Assembly: GCF_000372745.1 (NCBI RefSeq)
Contig: NZ_KB889666.1
Coordinates: 1 to 64,000, forward strand
DNA length: 64,000 bases
DNA from: Embleya scabrispora DSM 41855
GTDB taxonomy: Bacteria; Actinomycetota; Actinomycetes; Streptomycetales; Streptomycetaceae
Direction: 5' to 3'
The position numbers were made by a program, and so were the translations under genes. Under the pieces are notes generated by a model, which was given only the letters and a program-made list of their open reading frames with translations, was not told the DNA's origin and made no database searches. Shown one piece after another: positions 1 through 7,981 of the stretch. The number at the start of each line of letters is the position of its first letter. Position 1 is the stretch's first letter.

Positions 1-1117
1 CGGTGTCGGGGTCGCCCGCCCAGACGAACTGCTCGTCGTCGGCCGTGACGGTCATGCCGTGCTCGTACAGGCTCACGGCGCCGCCCGCGATCCACGCGTC
101 CCACGCGGTCTCCAGTTCGTCGACGAGCCGGCGCGGACCTCCCTGGGAGGCGATCGCGCACCCGTTCGGCGGCGTGGAGATCGTCGCCCAGGACCGGGCG
201 CCATCGTGGAGGCGGGCATGGACGCCGCCGGTGTCGACGGTGGTGTCGAACAGGACGTCGGGCAGGCGCAGGCGCAGCGCCCACATCAGGTGGGCGTTGT
301 CGTGCAAGGGGCGTAGGTCGCGGGTGAGGGCGCGTTCGTGGTCGGGGTCGCGGTCGGCGCGGACCCTGCGGTGGGTGGGGGTGGTGGGGGTGCCTCGGGC
401 GTTCATGAATTGGGCGAGGCCATGGAGCCATCCGCTCGCCGAGCGGCCGTCCTTGGCGGTGGTGAGGGCGAAGTAACCCAGGCGGGTCCAGGGGAAGACG
501 ATGTCGCCGCCGGGGGTGGTCTGTTCGATCCAGGCGCGGGGGACGCGTTCGACCGCATAGGTGGCGATCAACCGGTCGAAGGGGGCGGCCGGGGCCCAGC
601 CGAGGGCGCCGTCGCCGACCCGGACGTCCACGCGGACTCCGGCCCGGGCCAGGGTCGCGGCCGCGCCGGTGGCGAGGGCAGGGTCGGTCTCGACGCTGGT
701 GACGTGTCCGGTGGGTCCGGCGCGGTGGGCGATCAGGGCGGCGTTCCAGCCGGTTCCGGTGCCCAACTCCAGGACGCGGTGGCCGGGTTCGAGGTCGAGG
801 GAGTCGAGCATGTCGACGACGATCGACGTGCAGGACAGGGACGAGGACGGGATGCCGTCGGTGATCTCGGTGATCGTCGCGTCGTCGGGTCCGGCGTGGA
901 CGAGCCGGGCCCAGGCTTGCGGGTCGTCGGCGCGGGCCACGCGCCGCCAGGCGTGGCCGTCCCAGGTCCACAGAGTGTCGGGCGCGAAGGCGTCGCGGGG
1001 CAGCGCGTCGACCGCGTCCCGCAGCCACGGGGAGTCCTTCGGCCACGCGTTGCCGGTGTCCATCGCCGCGAGCGCGCGGCGGCGATGGACACCGATGTTC
1101 TCGGGGTCGGCGTTCAC
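1..1117 (-). CDS. PIMT-like SAM-dependent methyltransferase (3' end outside window)
   Basis: Methyltransferase of the protein-L-isoaspartate O-methyltransferase (PIMT) type; its C-terminus lies beyond the left edge. The SAM-binding motif LELGTGTGWNAALIA is near residue 115, followed by the acidic strand VTSVETDP and by GDGALGWAPAAPFDRLI. The GTG start has a CAGGAG ribosome-binding site and overlaps the stop of the upstream small ORF as GTGA, so the two are probably translationally coupled. At more than 372 residues it exceeds housekeeping PIMT (about 210-230). C-terminally extended PIMT homologues are known from RiPP clusters (graspetides, lanthipeptides, imiditides), where they methylate an Asp of a precursor peptide and lead to aspartimide or isoaspartate. 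The family call is firm. The RiPP role is inferred from the neighbour. Confidence 0.8.
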   Translation of the reverse strand, partial: MNADPENIGVHRRRALAAMDTGNAWPKDSPWLRDAVDALPRDAFAPDTLWTWDGHAWRRVARADDPQAWARLVHAGPDDATITEITDGIPSSSLSCTSIVVDMLDSLDLEPGHRVLELGTGTGWNAALIAHRAGPTGHVTSVETDPALATGAAATLARAGVRVDVRVGDGALGWAPAAPFDRLIATYAVERVPRAWIEQTTPGGDIVFPWTRLGYFALTTAKDGRSASGWLHGLAQFMNARGTPTTPTHRRVRADRDPDHERALTRDLRPLHDNAHLMWALRLRLPDVLFDTTVDTGGVHARLHDGARSWATISTPPNGCAIASQGGPRRLVDELETAWDAWIAGGAVSLYEHGMTVTADDEQFVWAGDPDT

Positions 1118-1239
1118 TCCTGCCGGTCCTTCTTGTGCTTGCCCTTGGGGTCCTCGGGCTTCGGTACCCGGCCGTCCCCGTTCCCGGGAGGCGGGTCGCC
1201 CTTGTCCAACGGCTGGTCCGGCTTGCTGTGCTCGCCCAC
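1114..1239 (-). CDS. 41-residue Asp/Pro/Lys-rich small protein, candidate RiPP precursor
   Basis: Small ORF starting at GTG with a strong AGGGGG ribosome-binding site six bases upstream, ending in a GTGA overlap with the PIMT-like gene. The peptide begins VGEHSKPDQPLDKGDPPPGN and ends in a basic stretch PKGKHKKDRQE. It has no Cys, no signal peptide and no membrane segment. It contains Asp-Gly (D22-G23) and Asn-Gly (N20-G21), the dipeptides most prone to aspartimide formation, plus several Asp-Pro and Asp-Lys pairs. Tight coupling to a PIMT homologue suggests it is the substrate, as in the two-gene imiditide type of RiPP locus. I recognise no precursor family in it, so this is inference. It could also be a small protein of unknown role. 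Confidence 0.6.
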   Translation of the reverse strand: MGEHSKPDQPLDKGDPPPGNGDGRVPKPEDPKGKHKKDRQE

Positions 1240-1328
1240 CGCACACCCCCTGGGATCGTCACGCTCCGGGGTCCCATGATGACGCGACACACACCTCGAG
1301 GGGAACCGGCGAACACCCGACATCGCGG

Positions 1329-1807
1329 TCAGGTCCCTTCCTCGGTGGCGCGGGCATCGGGCCCGTCGTCGAGTTCGCGTTCGTGTTCGGCGATCCGCCG
1401 GTCGACCGCGCCGTCGCATGCCGCAATCTGCTCCCGGCAGTGACGCAGCAGGAGCTCCGTGGTGGGCTCCGGGTCGTCGGTGCGGCCGATGATGTGCAGG
1501 AGGGATTCACGCAGTTGCCAGTCGGCGCCCTGGTCCCAGCGTTGCTCGTCGAACGCGTCGTCGCCCGGCCAGTCCATGCGGACGACGATCTCCTCCCAGT
1601 CGGTCAGGTCCTCCGCCGCCCAGGCCCAACGTTCGGTCGGGGTCGGGTCGGGCACACCGGAGTCCTCGACATACACGGGGTGGTCGGCGAGTACTACGGC
1701 CGCGTACTCCAGGGGGATGCCGCCGTGTTCGACGGCCCACCCCACCCCCACACGGCCAAGGCCTCGACGAACGACGGACTCTCGGAGGGCGGGATGCCGC
1801 GAAACAC
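1329..1807 (-). pseudogene. Frameshifted hypothetical gene upstream of the small-ORF/PIMT pair
   Basis: A GTG start at 1807 follows the ribosome-binding site GAAGGAAGGG and opens a frame reading FRGIPPSESPSFVEALAV. Near 1745-1760, in a G-rich tract, the plausible frame shifts by one base and continues as WAVEHGGIPLEYAAVVLAD through DWEEIVVRMDWPGDDAF to a stop at 1329. The joined product would be about 160 residues, acidic, Trp-rich and soluble. No family is recognised. It reads toward the small ORF about 90 bp downstream and may be in the same operon. The frameshift could be genuine decay or an error in a homopolymer run. Confidence 0.45.
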
Positions 1808-1955
1808 GATCGTGTGTCCCTTCCTTCGGTGGTGCGCCGCACACCCTTGGCTCACGCTGTTCGATCGAAGTCGGCGCGGCGACGAACGTTCGCGGCGGAT
1901 GGCGTAGGGCGTGGCCGGGTCGGCGGCCGGCCCGTGCCGTGGCCGGTCCCTCGAT

Positions 1956-2258
1956 GCCGGCGAACTCGATGGTGTAGCAACCCATCGCCCGGCCGCCGTG
2001 CAGCAGGGGGAAGTATCCGCGCGCTCCCTCGCCGGGATGCACGGTGACGCCCGGATAGGCACGCTCCACCTCTTCGCCCGAGCCGAAGATCCTGGCCCTG
2101 GCCGTGGCGACCGTGTCGGTCTCCGGAGTGCGCCGGGACAGCGGCGTCCCTTCGATGTCGCGGACCGCATCGCGGGGCAGACCGGCGGCCCCCGCCACGT
2201 GCAGCCGCTCCCGCTCGACGACGGACAGCGCCGAGGCCCTGCCGCCGAAGGCCTGGAC
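1956..2258 (-). pseudogene. Duplicated GAF-domain fragment of the SpoIIE phosphatase gene at 34211-36454
   Basis: About 303 bp nearly identical (roughly five mismatches seen by eye) to 35438-35740, inside the phosphatase gene on the minus strand. The frame reads AGAAGLPRDAVRDIEGTPLS and continues to AMGCYTIEFAG, the second GAF domain of the full-length protein. Similarity stops abruptly at both ends: there is no GAF start, phosphatase domain or ATPase domain, so this is a non-functional partial copy. On its upstream side, 2259-2296 resembles 36778-36815, a histidine-kinase tail lying upstream of the full-length gene. The locus therefore looks like a shortened copy of the 35-37 kb region. Confidence 0.85.
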
Positions 2259-2302
2259 TGGGGGTTGGCTCCGTGGGCCTTTGGGGGTGGGGGCGATGTG
2301 CC

Positions 2303-2380
2303 GGGCGGGCGGGCGGTGGTCGGTCGACCACCGCCCGCCCGCCCCTGACGTTGCGTCAGGGCGCTGGGTTCAGCGCCCTG
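2303..2380. terminator. Cluster of three hairpins
   Basis: Three consecutive inverted repeats: a perfect 19-bp stem at 2303-2321/2326-2344 with a 4-base loop GGTC, made of GGGC repeats; a 6-bp stem at 2345-2350/2354-2359; and a 10-bp stem at 2357-2366/2371-2380 with loop GGTT. The second and third overlap by three bases, so they may form alternatively. They follow the stop of the minus-strand lectin-like gene and would end its transcription; no U-tract is present, as is common for high-GC actinomycete terminators. Confidence 0.75.
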
Positions 2381-2407
2381 GGGGTCTCGACGACGCCGGG
2401 ACGGTCG

Positions 2408-3004
2408 TCAGACCTGTTCGAGCCAGAACATGTCGGCCGTATAGCGGTGTTGTTCGGTTACCGCGCCGACCACCGAGAAGCTCGGGATGGAAACGAACAT
2501 CTTGGTGTGCTGGACCTGCATGACGAACGGCCGGGGGTGCGCCATGGGGCCGTCGCTGAAGAACAGCTTGAACCGCTGGCTCGCAAGGTTGTTGCAGTCC
2601 TCGACCTTGAGCATGGCGCCCTCGTAGGCGGCGCCTCCGGTGACGCCCATGCACCACGGGCCACCGGCCCACCTGGTGACGAACGTGTACTCGAAGTCGT
2701 CGATGGGCCCGCCGAAGACCGGCCGGGTGCGGCACATCGTCCACTTCTCGTCGTCCCAGTCGTTCCAGGGCATTTGGATGACCCTACCGTGCAGGGGTTC
2801 CCAGCGATTCTGGTCGAAGTCGAGGAGCATGCCGCTGTTGGTGTGGATGATGTAGACGCCCCCACAGTCCATGTCGGACGGCCACGACGGGCCGGCCTGG
2901 GCGGTGGGCGAGGCGGTGAGGAGCATCGCCGCCGCGACGATCGTGGTGGTGACCGCGGCGACGAGGCGCCGGATCGGTATCGGGGTTCGGGTCGTACGCT
3001 TCAT
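2408..3004 (-). CDS. Secreted ricin-type lectin-like protein
   Basis: 198-residue secreted protein. The ATG start gives a basic N-terminus (MKRTTRTPIPIRRLV), then a hydrophobic core and a likely signal peptidase site after PTAQA. The mature part has beta-trefoil lectin-like features: GGVYIIHTNSGMLLDF, the Gln-x-Trp-like WDDEKWTM, and WCMGVTGGAAYEGAMLKVED followed by SQRFKLFF. These resemble ricin B repeats, with several conserved positions changed, so carbohydrate binding is plausible but unproven. The ribosome-binding site is TAGGGAA. The gene starts only 46 bases after the stop of another secreted protein on the same strand, so the two are probably co-expressed. The hairpin cluster lies just downstream. 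Confidence 0.6.
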   Translation of the reverse strand: MKRTTRTPIPIRRLVAAVTTTIVAAAMLLTASPTAQAGPSWPSDMDCGGVYIIHTNSGMLLDFDQNRWEPLHGRVIQMPWNDWDDEKWTMCRTRPVFGGPIDDFEYTFVTRWAGGPWCMGVTGGAAYEGAMLKVEDCNNLASQRFKLFFSDGPMAHPRPFVMQVQHTKMFVSIPSFSVVGAVTEQHRYTADMFWLEQV

Positions 3005-3050
3005 CGGTTCCCTACCATTTCGGGGTTGGTGGGACGGGGTATGGGACCGG

Positions 3051-3695
3051 TCAGCAGTGCAGGCGGGCACGGGCGACCGCGCGCACGGTGCCGGGGGGTT
3101 CGGCCTGGGCACACGAGACGGTGCCCTGATCGGGGAACGTGAAGGTGACGTACGTTCCGGTGCCGGCGGGGCCGCCGACCCAGACCCACTTGCCGGTGGT
3201 GGGGCCGGTGCGGCCGCAGATCTCCAGGAGCCACTGGCCCTCCACCCGCTCGGTGCCGCGGTAGAGCCCGTAAACACCGGGTTGGTTGAAGTGCACGTTC
3301 TCCGTCAAGGTGCTGGTCGTGGTGCTGCCGGCGCTGGTGGCGACACTGAGACCGAACTTGGTGCCGACGCTGCCGAGGGTGGTCTTGTCCTCGGACGAGA
3401 AGTCGACGCTGTTGTTGACCGATGTGCTGACCGAGTTCACCTGGGTGAGCGTGCGGGTCTGGTCGATGGAGGTACCCGGCGCGACGGCGAAGCTGTCCCA
3501 CTCGGTGATGACCGGCGTGAGCACCGCGGTGATGGGCGTGCCGCGATAGCGGGTGACGTTCGGGTTGCAGTCGGGCGCATCCGCGTACGCGGGGGCGGCC
3601 TGGATGCCCACGGCCATGCACGCCAGCGTCGCGAACGCGGCGGAAACGGCCAGCGAGCGCCGCAATATCGGACGGGGAACACTACTCGTGCTCAC
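3051..3695 (-). CDS. Secreted Ser/Thr-rich beta-strand protein, possible pore-forming-toxin-like fold
   Basis: 214-residue secreted protein from a GTG start with ribosome-binding site GAAGGGG seven bases upstream. The signal peptide ends at about APAYA-DAPDC. The mature protein alternates Ser/Thr with hydrophobics (SIDQTRTLTQVNSVSTSVNN, SVATSAGSTTTSTLTENVHF), a pattern seen in amphipathic beta-hairpins of aerolysin/ETX-MTX2-type proteins. It ends in a beta-rich part with WVWVGGPAGTGTYVTF. Three Cys in the mature region may pair. I cannot assign a family; the pore-former resemblance is only a pattern. The lectin-like gene follows on the same strand, and lectin plus beta-pore pairing would suit a secreted effector acting on cell surfaces. 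Confidence 0.6.
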   Translation of the reverse strand: MSTSSVPRPILRRSLAVSAAFATLACMAVGIQAAPAYADAPDCNPNVTRYRGTPITAVLTPVITEWDSFAVAPGTSIDQTRTLTQVNSVSTSVNNSVDFSSEDKTTLGSVGTKFGLSVATSAGSTTTSTLTENVHFNQPGVYGLYRGTERVEGQWLLEICGRTGPTTGKWVWVGGPAGTGTYVTFTFPDQGTVSCAQAEPPGTVRAVARARLHC

Positions 3696-4469
3696 GAATC
3701 GACCCCTTCGATGGACGGAGCCGCTTCCTCCGCGCCGGCGAGGGAGCGCGTCGTTGCGGGGGCGGCCCGCATGAGCGTGACATCGGTGAGGTGAACCCCC
3801 CATCAACTCGTAGGATGGAAGCCGAGGACATCCCACCGGAGGAGTTGGTGGTGACCGGTGATGCCGTGGTGACCATCCGGCGTCATCCGGTCGCAGGATT
3901 GTCGGAACATGCGATCTTGTGGGAATGGCGCATCGCGTGCACGCCGGCAGCGTTTCGATGTCCGCGCAGGCCACAGGCCGTGTGAAGGGCATCCTGTGCG
4001 GGCGGGTCCCGCGTCGAGTGGCGCGGGCGGGTGCCGGCTTCGGCGGCCGTGCCGGATGAGACCAGCGGAGGATGGCCCCGAGGTCGAGCACGCGCGTCGC
4101 GGCGGCCGTACGACTTCAACAGCCGGCGCGCGCATCACGCCTGCGTGCGCACGCGTGCACGTCGCCGTCGATGTGGCGGTAACGCGACTTGCCTGGCGGG
4201 TCCGCGACTTCGTTCCATCCGGGCGATGCGTCGGCGGGTCGGTGCTTCGGTTCCGTCCGATTCGTCGGCCCGATCGATCCATGTTTCCAGCGTCCTTGTG
4301 CCGGAAGGGGGCGGGTGGAGACAGAGTTCGATGGGAGCGCAGGTGAGGGTCGGACAGGCACCAGGACCGGTGGCCGTCGTGGCCGGCGGGGCGCGTGCAG
4401 CGTCCAGGGGCAATGGGGTGGGCCATGCGGGTGGAGCGGGCAACCCCGACACCGCGCCGAGGACCGGGT
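3696..4469. other. Long non-coding stretch, no convincing gene
   Basis: Contains the promoter region of the secreted-protein pair at its left end. A forward frame from 3818 to 3985 reads MEAEDIPPEELVVTGDAVVT and stops after 55 residues; it might be the truncated 5' end of a gene, but it has only a weak ribosome-binding site and no recognised domain. The rest shows open frames on both strands with arginine/proline composition typical of random high-GC sequence. Confidence 0.4.
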
Positions 4470-4750
4470 TCTGCGGCGAGGTTTCGGGGGTGCGACCCGG
4501 CCGGTCGGCGAGTCCTGGGCCGTGGGTGCCGGTGGTTCCGTGGGCGGCGTGGCCGACGGCGGTGTCGTCGATTGCGTGGAGGGTGTCGAGGGCGTGATGG
4601 CGGGGGCGGGCCCGGCCGGCGGTGGCCTCGCCGGAGTCGGCGTGTCGGAGGCCGTCGTCGTGATCGCCCAGCCGGCCGCGGCCAGGGCCAGTACCGCTGC
4701 CGGGGCGCGGACCCGGTCGGCCAGCAGCGGCTTACCGGTGCTTTGTTGAC
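4470..4750 (-). pseudogene. Possible membrane-protein fragment (one TM segment plus Pro/Thr linker)
   Basis: A minus-strand frame shows a hydrophobic segment VRAPAAVLALAAAGWAITTT preceded by basic residues, followed by a long Pro/Thr/Ala-rich tail (TPSTPSTQSTTPPSATPPTE). This is the architecture of the extracytoplasmic linker of single-pass actinobacterial membrane proteins such as Ser/Thr kinases. No start, no ribosome-binding site and no domain on either side can be seen, and the frame runs into the regulator remnant upstream. Confidence 0.3.
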
Positions 4751-4829
4751 GGCGGCTCTCGTTCGCAGTATGCCGTGAAGTAGCAGTCTTCGTGGGTATG
4801 TTCGGGGACACAGACCTCGGTGCCGCCGT

Positions 4830-5490
4830 CGACGCCGCTCGTTGCCAACGCGCGGAGCTGTTGCAGCAGTCGGCGCCGATACCGTCGTCACCGACGGCGA
4901 TCGCGTGATCGGCGGCGGCCTTGGCGCGCGGTATCCAACCCGCCGGGTCGCCGAGACGGCCTGCGTGATGGGCGACCTGAACGAGTGGAGGCGGCTGCGA
5001 TCCGTTCAAGACCTCGATCGCCCGGCGGTGCAGTCGTCTGCGCCGCGGACCGAGGATGCGGGCGTAGAGCGCCTGGCGGAAGGTGTACCGGTCGTCCGCG
5101 ACCTCCTCCAGGACACTCGCGGTCAGGGCCGCCTCCAGGGCCTCCTCGGCCTCCTCCGGTTCCAGGCCCGTCATCCGGGTGAGCAACTCCTCGTCCCGGG
5201 CACCGCGAGAACCGCTGCGGCCCGCACGATCGCCACCGCGGGGCGCGGCAACTCGTGGACGCGGCTGCCGATCACCTCCTGAAGCGCTCGCGGCACGCCG
5301 ACGTGCTCCAACGCGGCCGCGGAGACGCTGCCGCCGGTGGCCGCGAGACGCTCCTCCAGCACCCGCAAGTCCTCCTCGACCGCCGGCGGCAACCCCGCGC
5401 TGCGCTCGTACAACTGCCGGTCCAACGCCGCAGCCGCGGTCGAGCCGAGCACAGCGGCGGCCGGCTCGGCAACCCCGGCCTGCTCTTGCA
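4830..5490 (-). pseudogene. Remnant of a large AAA-ATPase/LuxR-type regulator
   Basis: Two minus-strand frames joined by a frameshift near 5185 resemble the middle of an AAA-type (LuxR/SARP-associated) transcriptional regulator. The upstream part reads LYERSAGLPPAVEEDLRVL and HVGVPRALQEVIGSRVHELP; the downstream part reads LTRMTGLEPEEAEEALEAAL, DDRYTFRQALYARILGP and HHAGRLGDPAGWIPRAKAAA. Sensor-domain leucine-rich helices are preserved, but the Walker motifs and the C-terminal helix-turn-helix are missing and the frame decays near 4830. This is a dead fragment; the family label is by pattern only. Confidence 0.55.
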
Positions 5491-5727
5491 CCCGGCGCTG
5501 GATCTTGACGCCACCACTAGCCTGAAGCGGGGCGGCCTGCTGGGCGCCCCGCCGGTCCGGGCTGGTGTGGACGGCCCATTGCGCACCGTGCGAGTAGCAG
5601 AGCGTCCGGGCTGCCCTGCGCGGATCGGGTACCAGCCTGCGGGAGTGTTCGGTCGCGTGGTCACCGAGGGCCCACTATCGCGAGTTGATTCCTGACCGGT
5701 CCTCACGACGCGGTGGTCATCGTCCTG

Positions 5728-7782
5728 TTACTCCGTGATGATCGCGGGGTCGCTGACGCCGGGGGTGCCGTTCTCGACGTGTCCGGCGAATCGCCGCAGA
5801 AACGTCGAGTCGGCGTTCGATGTGACGGTGAGGTCGTACCAGCGGCGAGTGGCTGCGAGGTCGACGGTGTGCCGCACCCGGGCGCCCGGGCGCACCTGGA
5901 AAGTCAACGGCCGTCCGGTGTGGCCGTTGGCGAGCTTCAGCATTACCGTGCGGGATCCCTTGTTGGTGAAGGTGAGTTCGACGCAGTCGCCGCAGTGGCG
6001 GGCTGTGACCTCGGGGCCGGCGGCCTTGCCTGGGCCCTTGAAGACGCGCAGGAAGCCGTTCGGGCCGTGCACCGTCAGGTCGTAGGAGCCATTCGAGAAC
6101 GCCGAGTTCCAGGTGTCGGCGACCGTCTTGCCGGCCTCGGTGGTGTAGGACCACGGGCCGTCGGTGCGGTTGCCGGAGGTGACGAGGAAAGCGGCGCCGG
6201 CCTTCGCGCCAGAGGTGAAGGTGAGGGTGAACTTCCCGGCCGCGCTGTCCACCGAACCGTCGACGATGGGGGCGTACTTGAGCGGACGGGTAGGCTTGCG
6301 GCCGCGTTCCTGCCGGGGCAGGACGGGGTTGGCGGGCGGCACCGGCACGTAGTCGGGGTGGCGGTCGTGGTCCGGCGGCTTGTAGCCGGCCGGGTCCGGC
6401 AACGTGACCGGCCGGGTGTCCTTGCGGGAGAAGTCGAACGCGGCGGTCAGATCGCCGCATACCGCACGCCGCCAGGGCGAGATGTTCGGCTCGTGCACGC
6501 CGAAACGGCGCTCCATGAACCGGATGATCGAGGTGTGGTCCAGGGTCTCGGAGCAGACGAACCCGCCCTTGCTCCACGGGGAGACGACGAGCATCGGCAC
6601 ACGCTGACCCAGACCGTAGGGTCCCGCGACATGGTTGCCGTCGCCCTCGAAGACGTCCGGGCCGACATCGACGGTGGACTTGCCCTGGGCGGCGGAAACC
6701 GGGGGGAACGGCGGGAGTTGGTGGTCGAAGAAGCCGTCGTTCTCGTCGTACGTGATGAACAGGGCCGTCTTCGCCCACACCTTCGGGTCGGAGGTGAGCG
6801 CGTCGAGGACTTGGGCGACGTACCAGGCGCCGTAGTTGGCGGGCCAGTTGGGGTGCTCGGTGAATGCCTCGGGCGCGACGACCCAGGAGACCTGCGGCAG
6901 CTTTCCGCCCTTGACGTCGGCCTTCAGCTCGTCGAAGAAACCCTCGCCCTTGCGTGCGTCGGTGCCGGTGCGGGCCTTGTCGTACAGCGGGTCGCCGGGC
7001 CGGGCGTTCCGGTACTGCTCGAAGTAGAGGAGCGAGTTGTCGCCATAGTTGCCGCGGTAGGCGTCCTGGATCCAGCCCCAGGAGCCGTTCGCGTCGAGGC
7101 CGTCGCCCACGTCTTGGTAGATCCTCCAGGAGATCCCGGCCTTCTCCAGGCGCTCGGGGTAGGTCGTCCAGCCGTAGCCCGCCTCGTCGTTGCCCAGGAC
7201 CGGCCCACCGCCCCGGCCGTCGTTGCCGGTGTAGCCGGTCCACATGTAGTAGCGGTTCGGGTCGGTCGAGCCGATGAACGAGCAGTGGTAGGCGTCGCAG
7301 ATGGTGAAGGCGTCGGCGAGCGAGTAGTGGAAGGGGATGTCGTCGCGGGTCAGGTACGCCATCGTCGTGGCGCCCTTGGATGGCACCCACTTGTCGTACT
7401 TGCCCCCGTTGAGGGCCGCGTGGCCGTCGTACCAGCCGTGCGGGAGGTCCTGGAGGAAGGCCATGCCGAGGTCGTCGGCGTTCGGGTGGAACGGCAGGAG
7501 GTCCTTCGTGCCGTCCGACTGGTACCAGACCGGCTTGCCGTCCTGGCGGGTGATGACGGGACGCGGGTCGCCGAAGCCGCGGACACCTCGGAGGGAACCG
7601 AAGTAGTGGTCGAACGACCGGTTCTCCTGCATCAGGACGACTATGTGCTCGACGTCCTCGATCGATCCCGTGCGGTGGTTCGCGGGCAGCGCGGCGGCCC
7701 GCTGGATGCTGCCGGAGAGTGCGGTGAACGCCGTGGTGGCGCCCGCGAGTTGAAGGAACCGGCGCCGATTGACTTCGGGCAT
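5728..7782 (-). CDS. Phosphocholine-preferring phospholipase C, Tat-exported
   Basis: 684-residue phosphoesterase of the acid phosphatase/PLC-N family that hydrolyses phosphatidylcholine or sphingomyelin outside the cell. The N-terminus MPEVNRRRFLQLAGATTAF is a twin-arginine signal. The catalytic domain opens with IEDVEHIVVLMQENRSFDHY, whose Glu-Asn form the metal and nucleophile region. ADAFTICDAYHCSFIGSTDP, FITYDENDGFFDH and GLGQRVPMLVVSPWSKGG follow, all typical of the family. Two C-terminal beta domains (about residues 490-684) match the repeated domain found after the catalytic part. Length is normal for the family. The gene stands alone; the upstream 180 bp separates it from the GH92 gene. 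Confidence 0.93.
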   Translation of the reverse strand: MPEVNRRRFLQLAGATTAFTALSGSIQRAAALPANHRTGSIEDVEHIVVLMQENRSFDHYFGSLRGVRGFGDPRPVITRQDGKPVWYQSDGTKDLLPFHPNADDLGMAFLQDLPHGWYDGHAALNGGKYDKWVPSKGATTMAYLTRDDIPFHYSLADAFTICDAYHCSFIGSTDPNRYYMWTGYTGNDGRGGGPVLGNDEAGYGWTTYPERLEKAGISWRIYQDVGDGLDANGSWGWIQDAYRGNYGDNSLLYFEQYRNARPGDPLYDKARTGTDARKGEGFFDELKADVKGGKLPQVSWVVAPEAFTEHPNWPANYGAWYVAQVLDALTSDPKVWAKTALFITYDENDGFFDHQLPPFPPVSAAQGKSTVDVGPDVFEGDGNHVAGPYGLGQRVPMLVVSPWSKGGFVCSETLDHTSIIRFMERRFGVHEPNISPWRRAVCGDLTAAFDFSRKDTRPVTLPDPAGYKPPDHDRHPDYVPVPPANPVLPRQERGRKPTRPLKYAPIVDGSVDSAAGKFTLTFTSGAKAGAAFLVTSGNRTDGPWSYTTEAGKTVADTWNSAFSNGSYDLTVHGPNGFLRVFKGPGKAAGPEVTARHCGDCVELTFTNKGSRTVMLKLANGHTGRPLTFQVRPGARVRHTVDLAATRRWYDLTVTSNADSTFLRRFAGHVENGTPGVSDPAIITE

Positions 7783-7981
7783 GAGTGCGACCCCTCATTC
7801 AGACGTGCTGAATTGTTGGAACGTGGCGGATTCCGTGCGATCGACGGTTTCGAGCGCAGCACCGTCAGGACAAGCTTCGATTGAGTCGACGTGACGGTCG
7901 GCGATGCGTGACGGCGCGGGCGGTGTTCGCGCCGCCGAGAACACGCGTCCCCGTTTTCGATCAGGGCAGGGCGTCACTCCG

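Noticed and set aside
5713-7884. 723-codon forward frame over the phospholipase C gene
   Set aside because: Antisense shadow; the minus strand encodes a complete Tat-exported phospholipase C.
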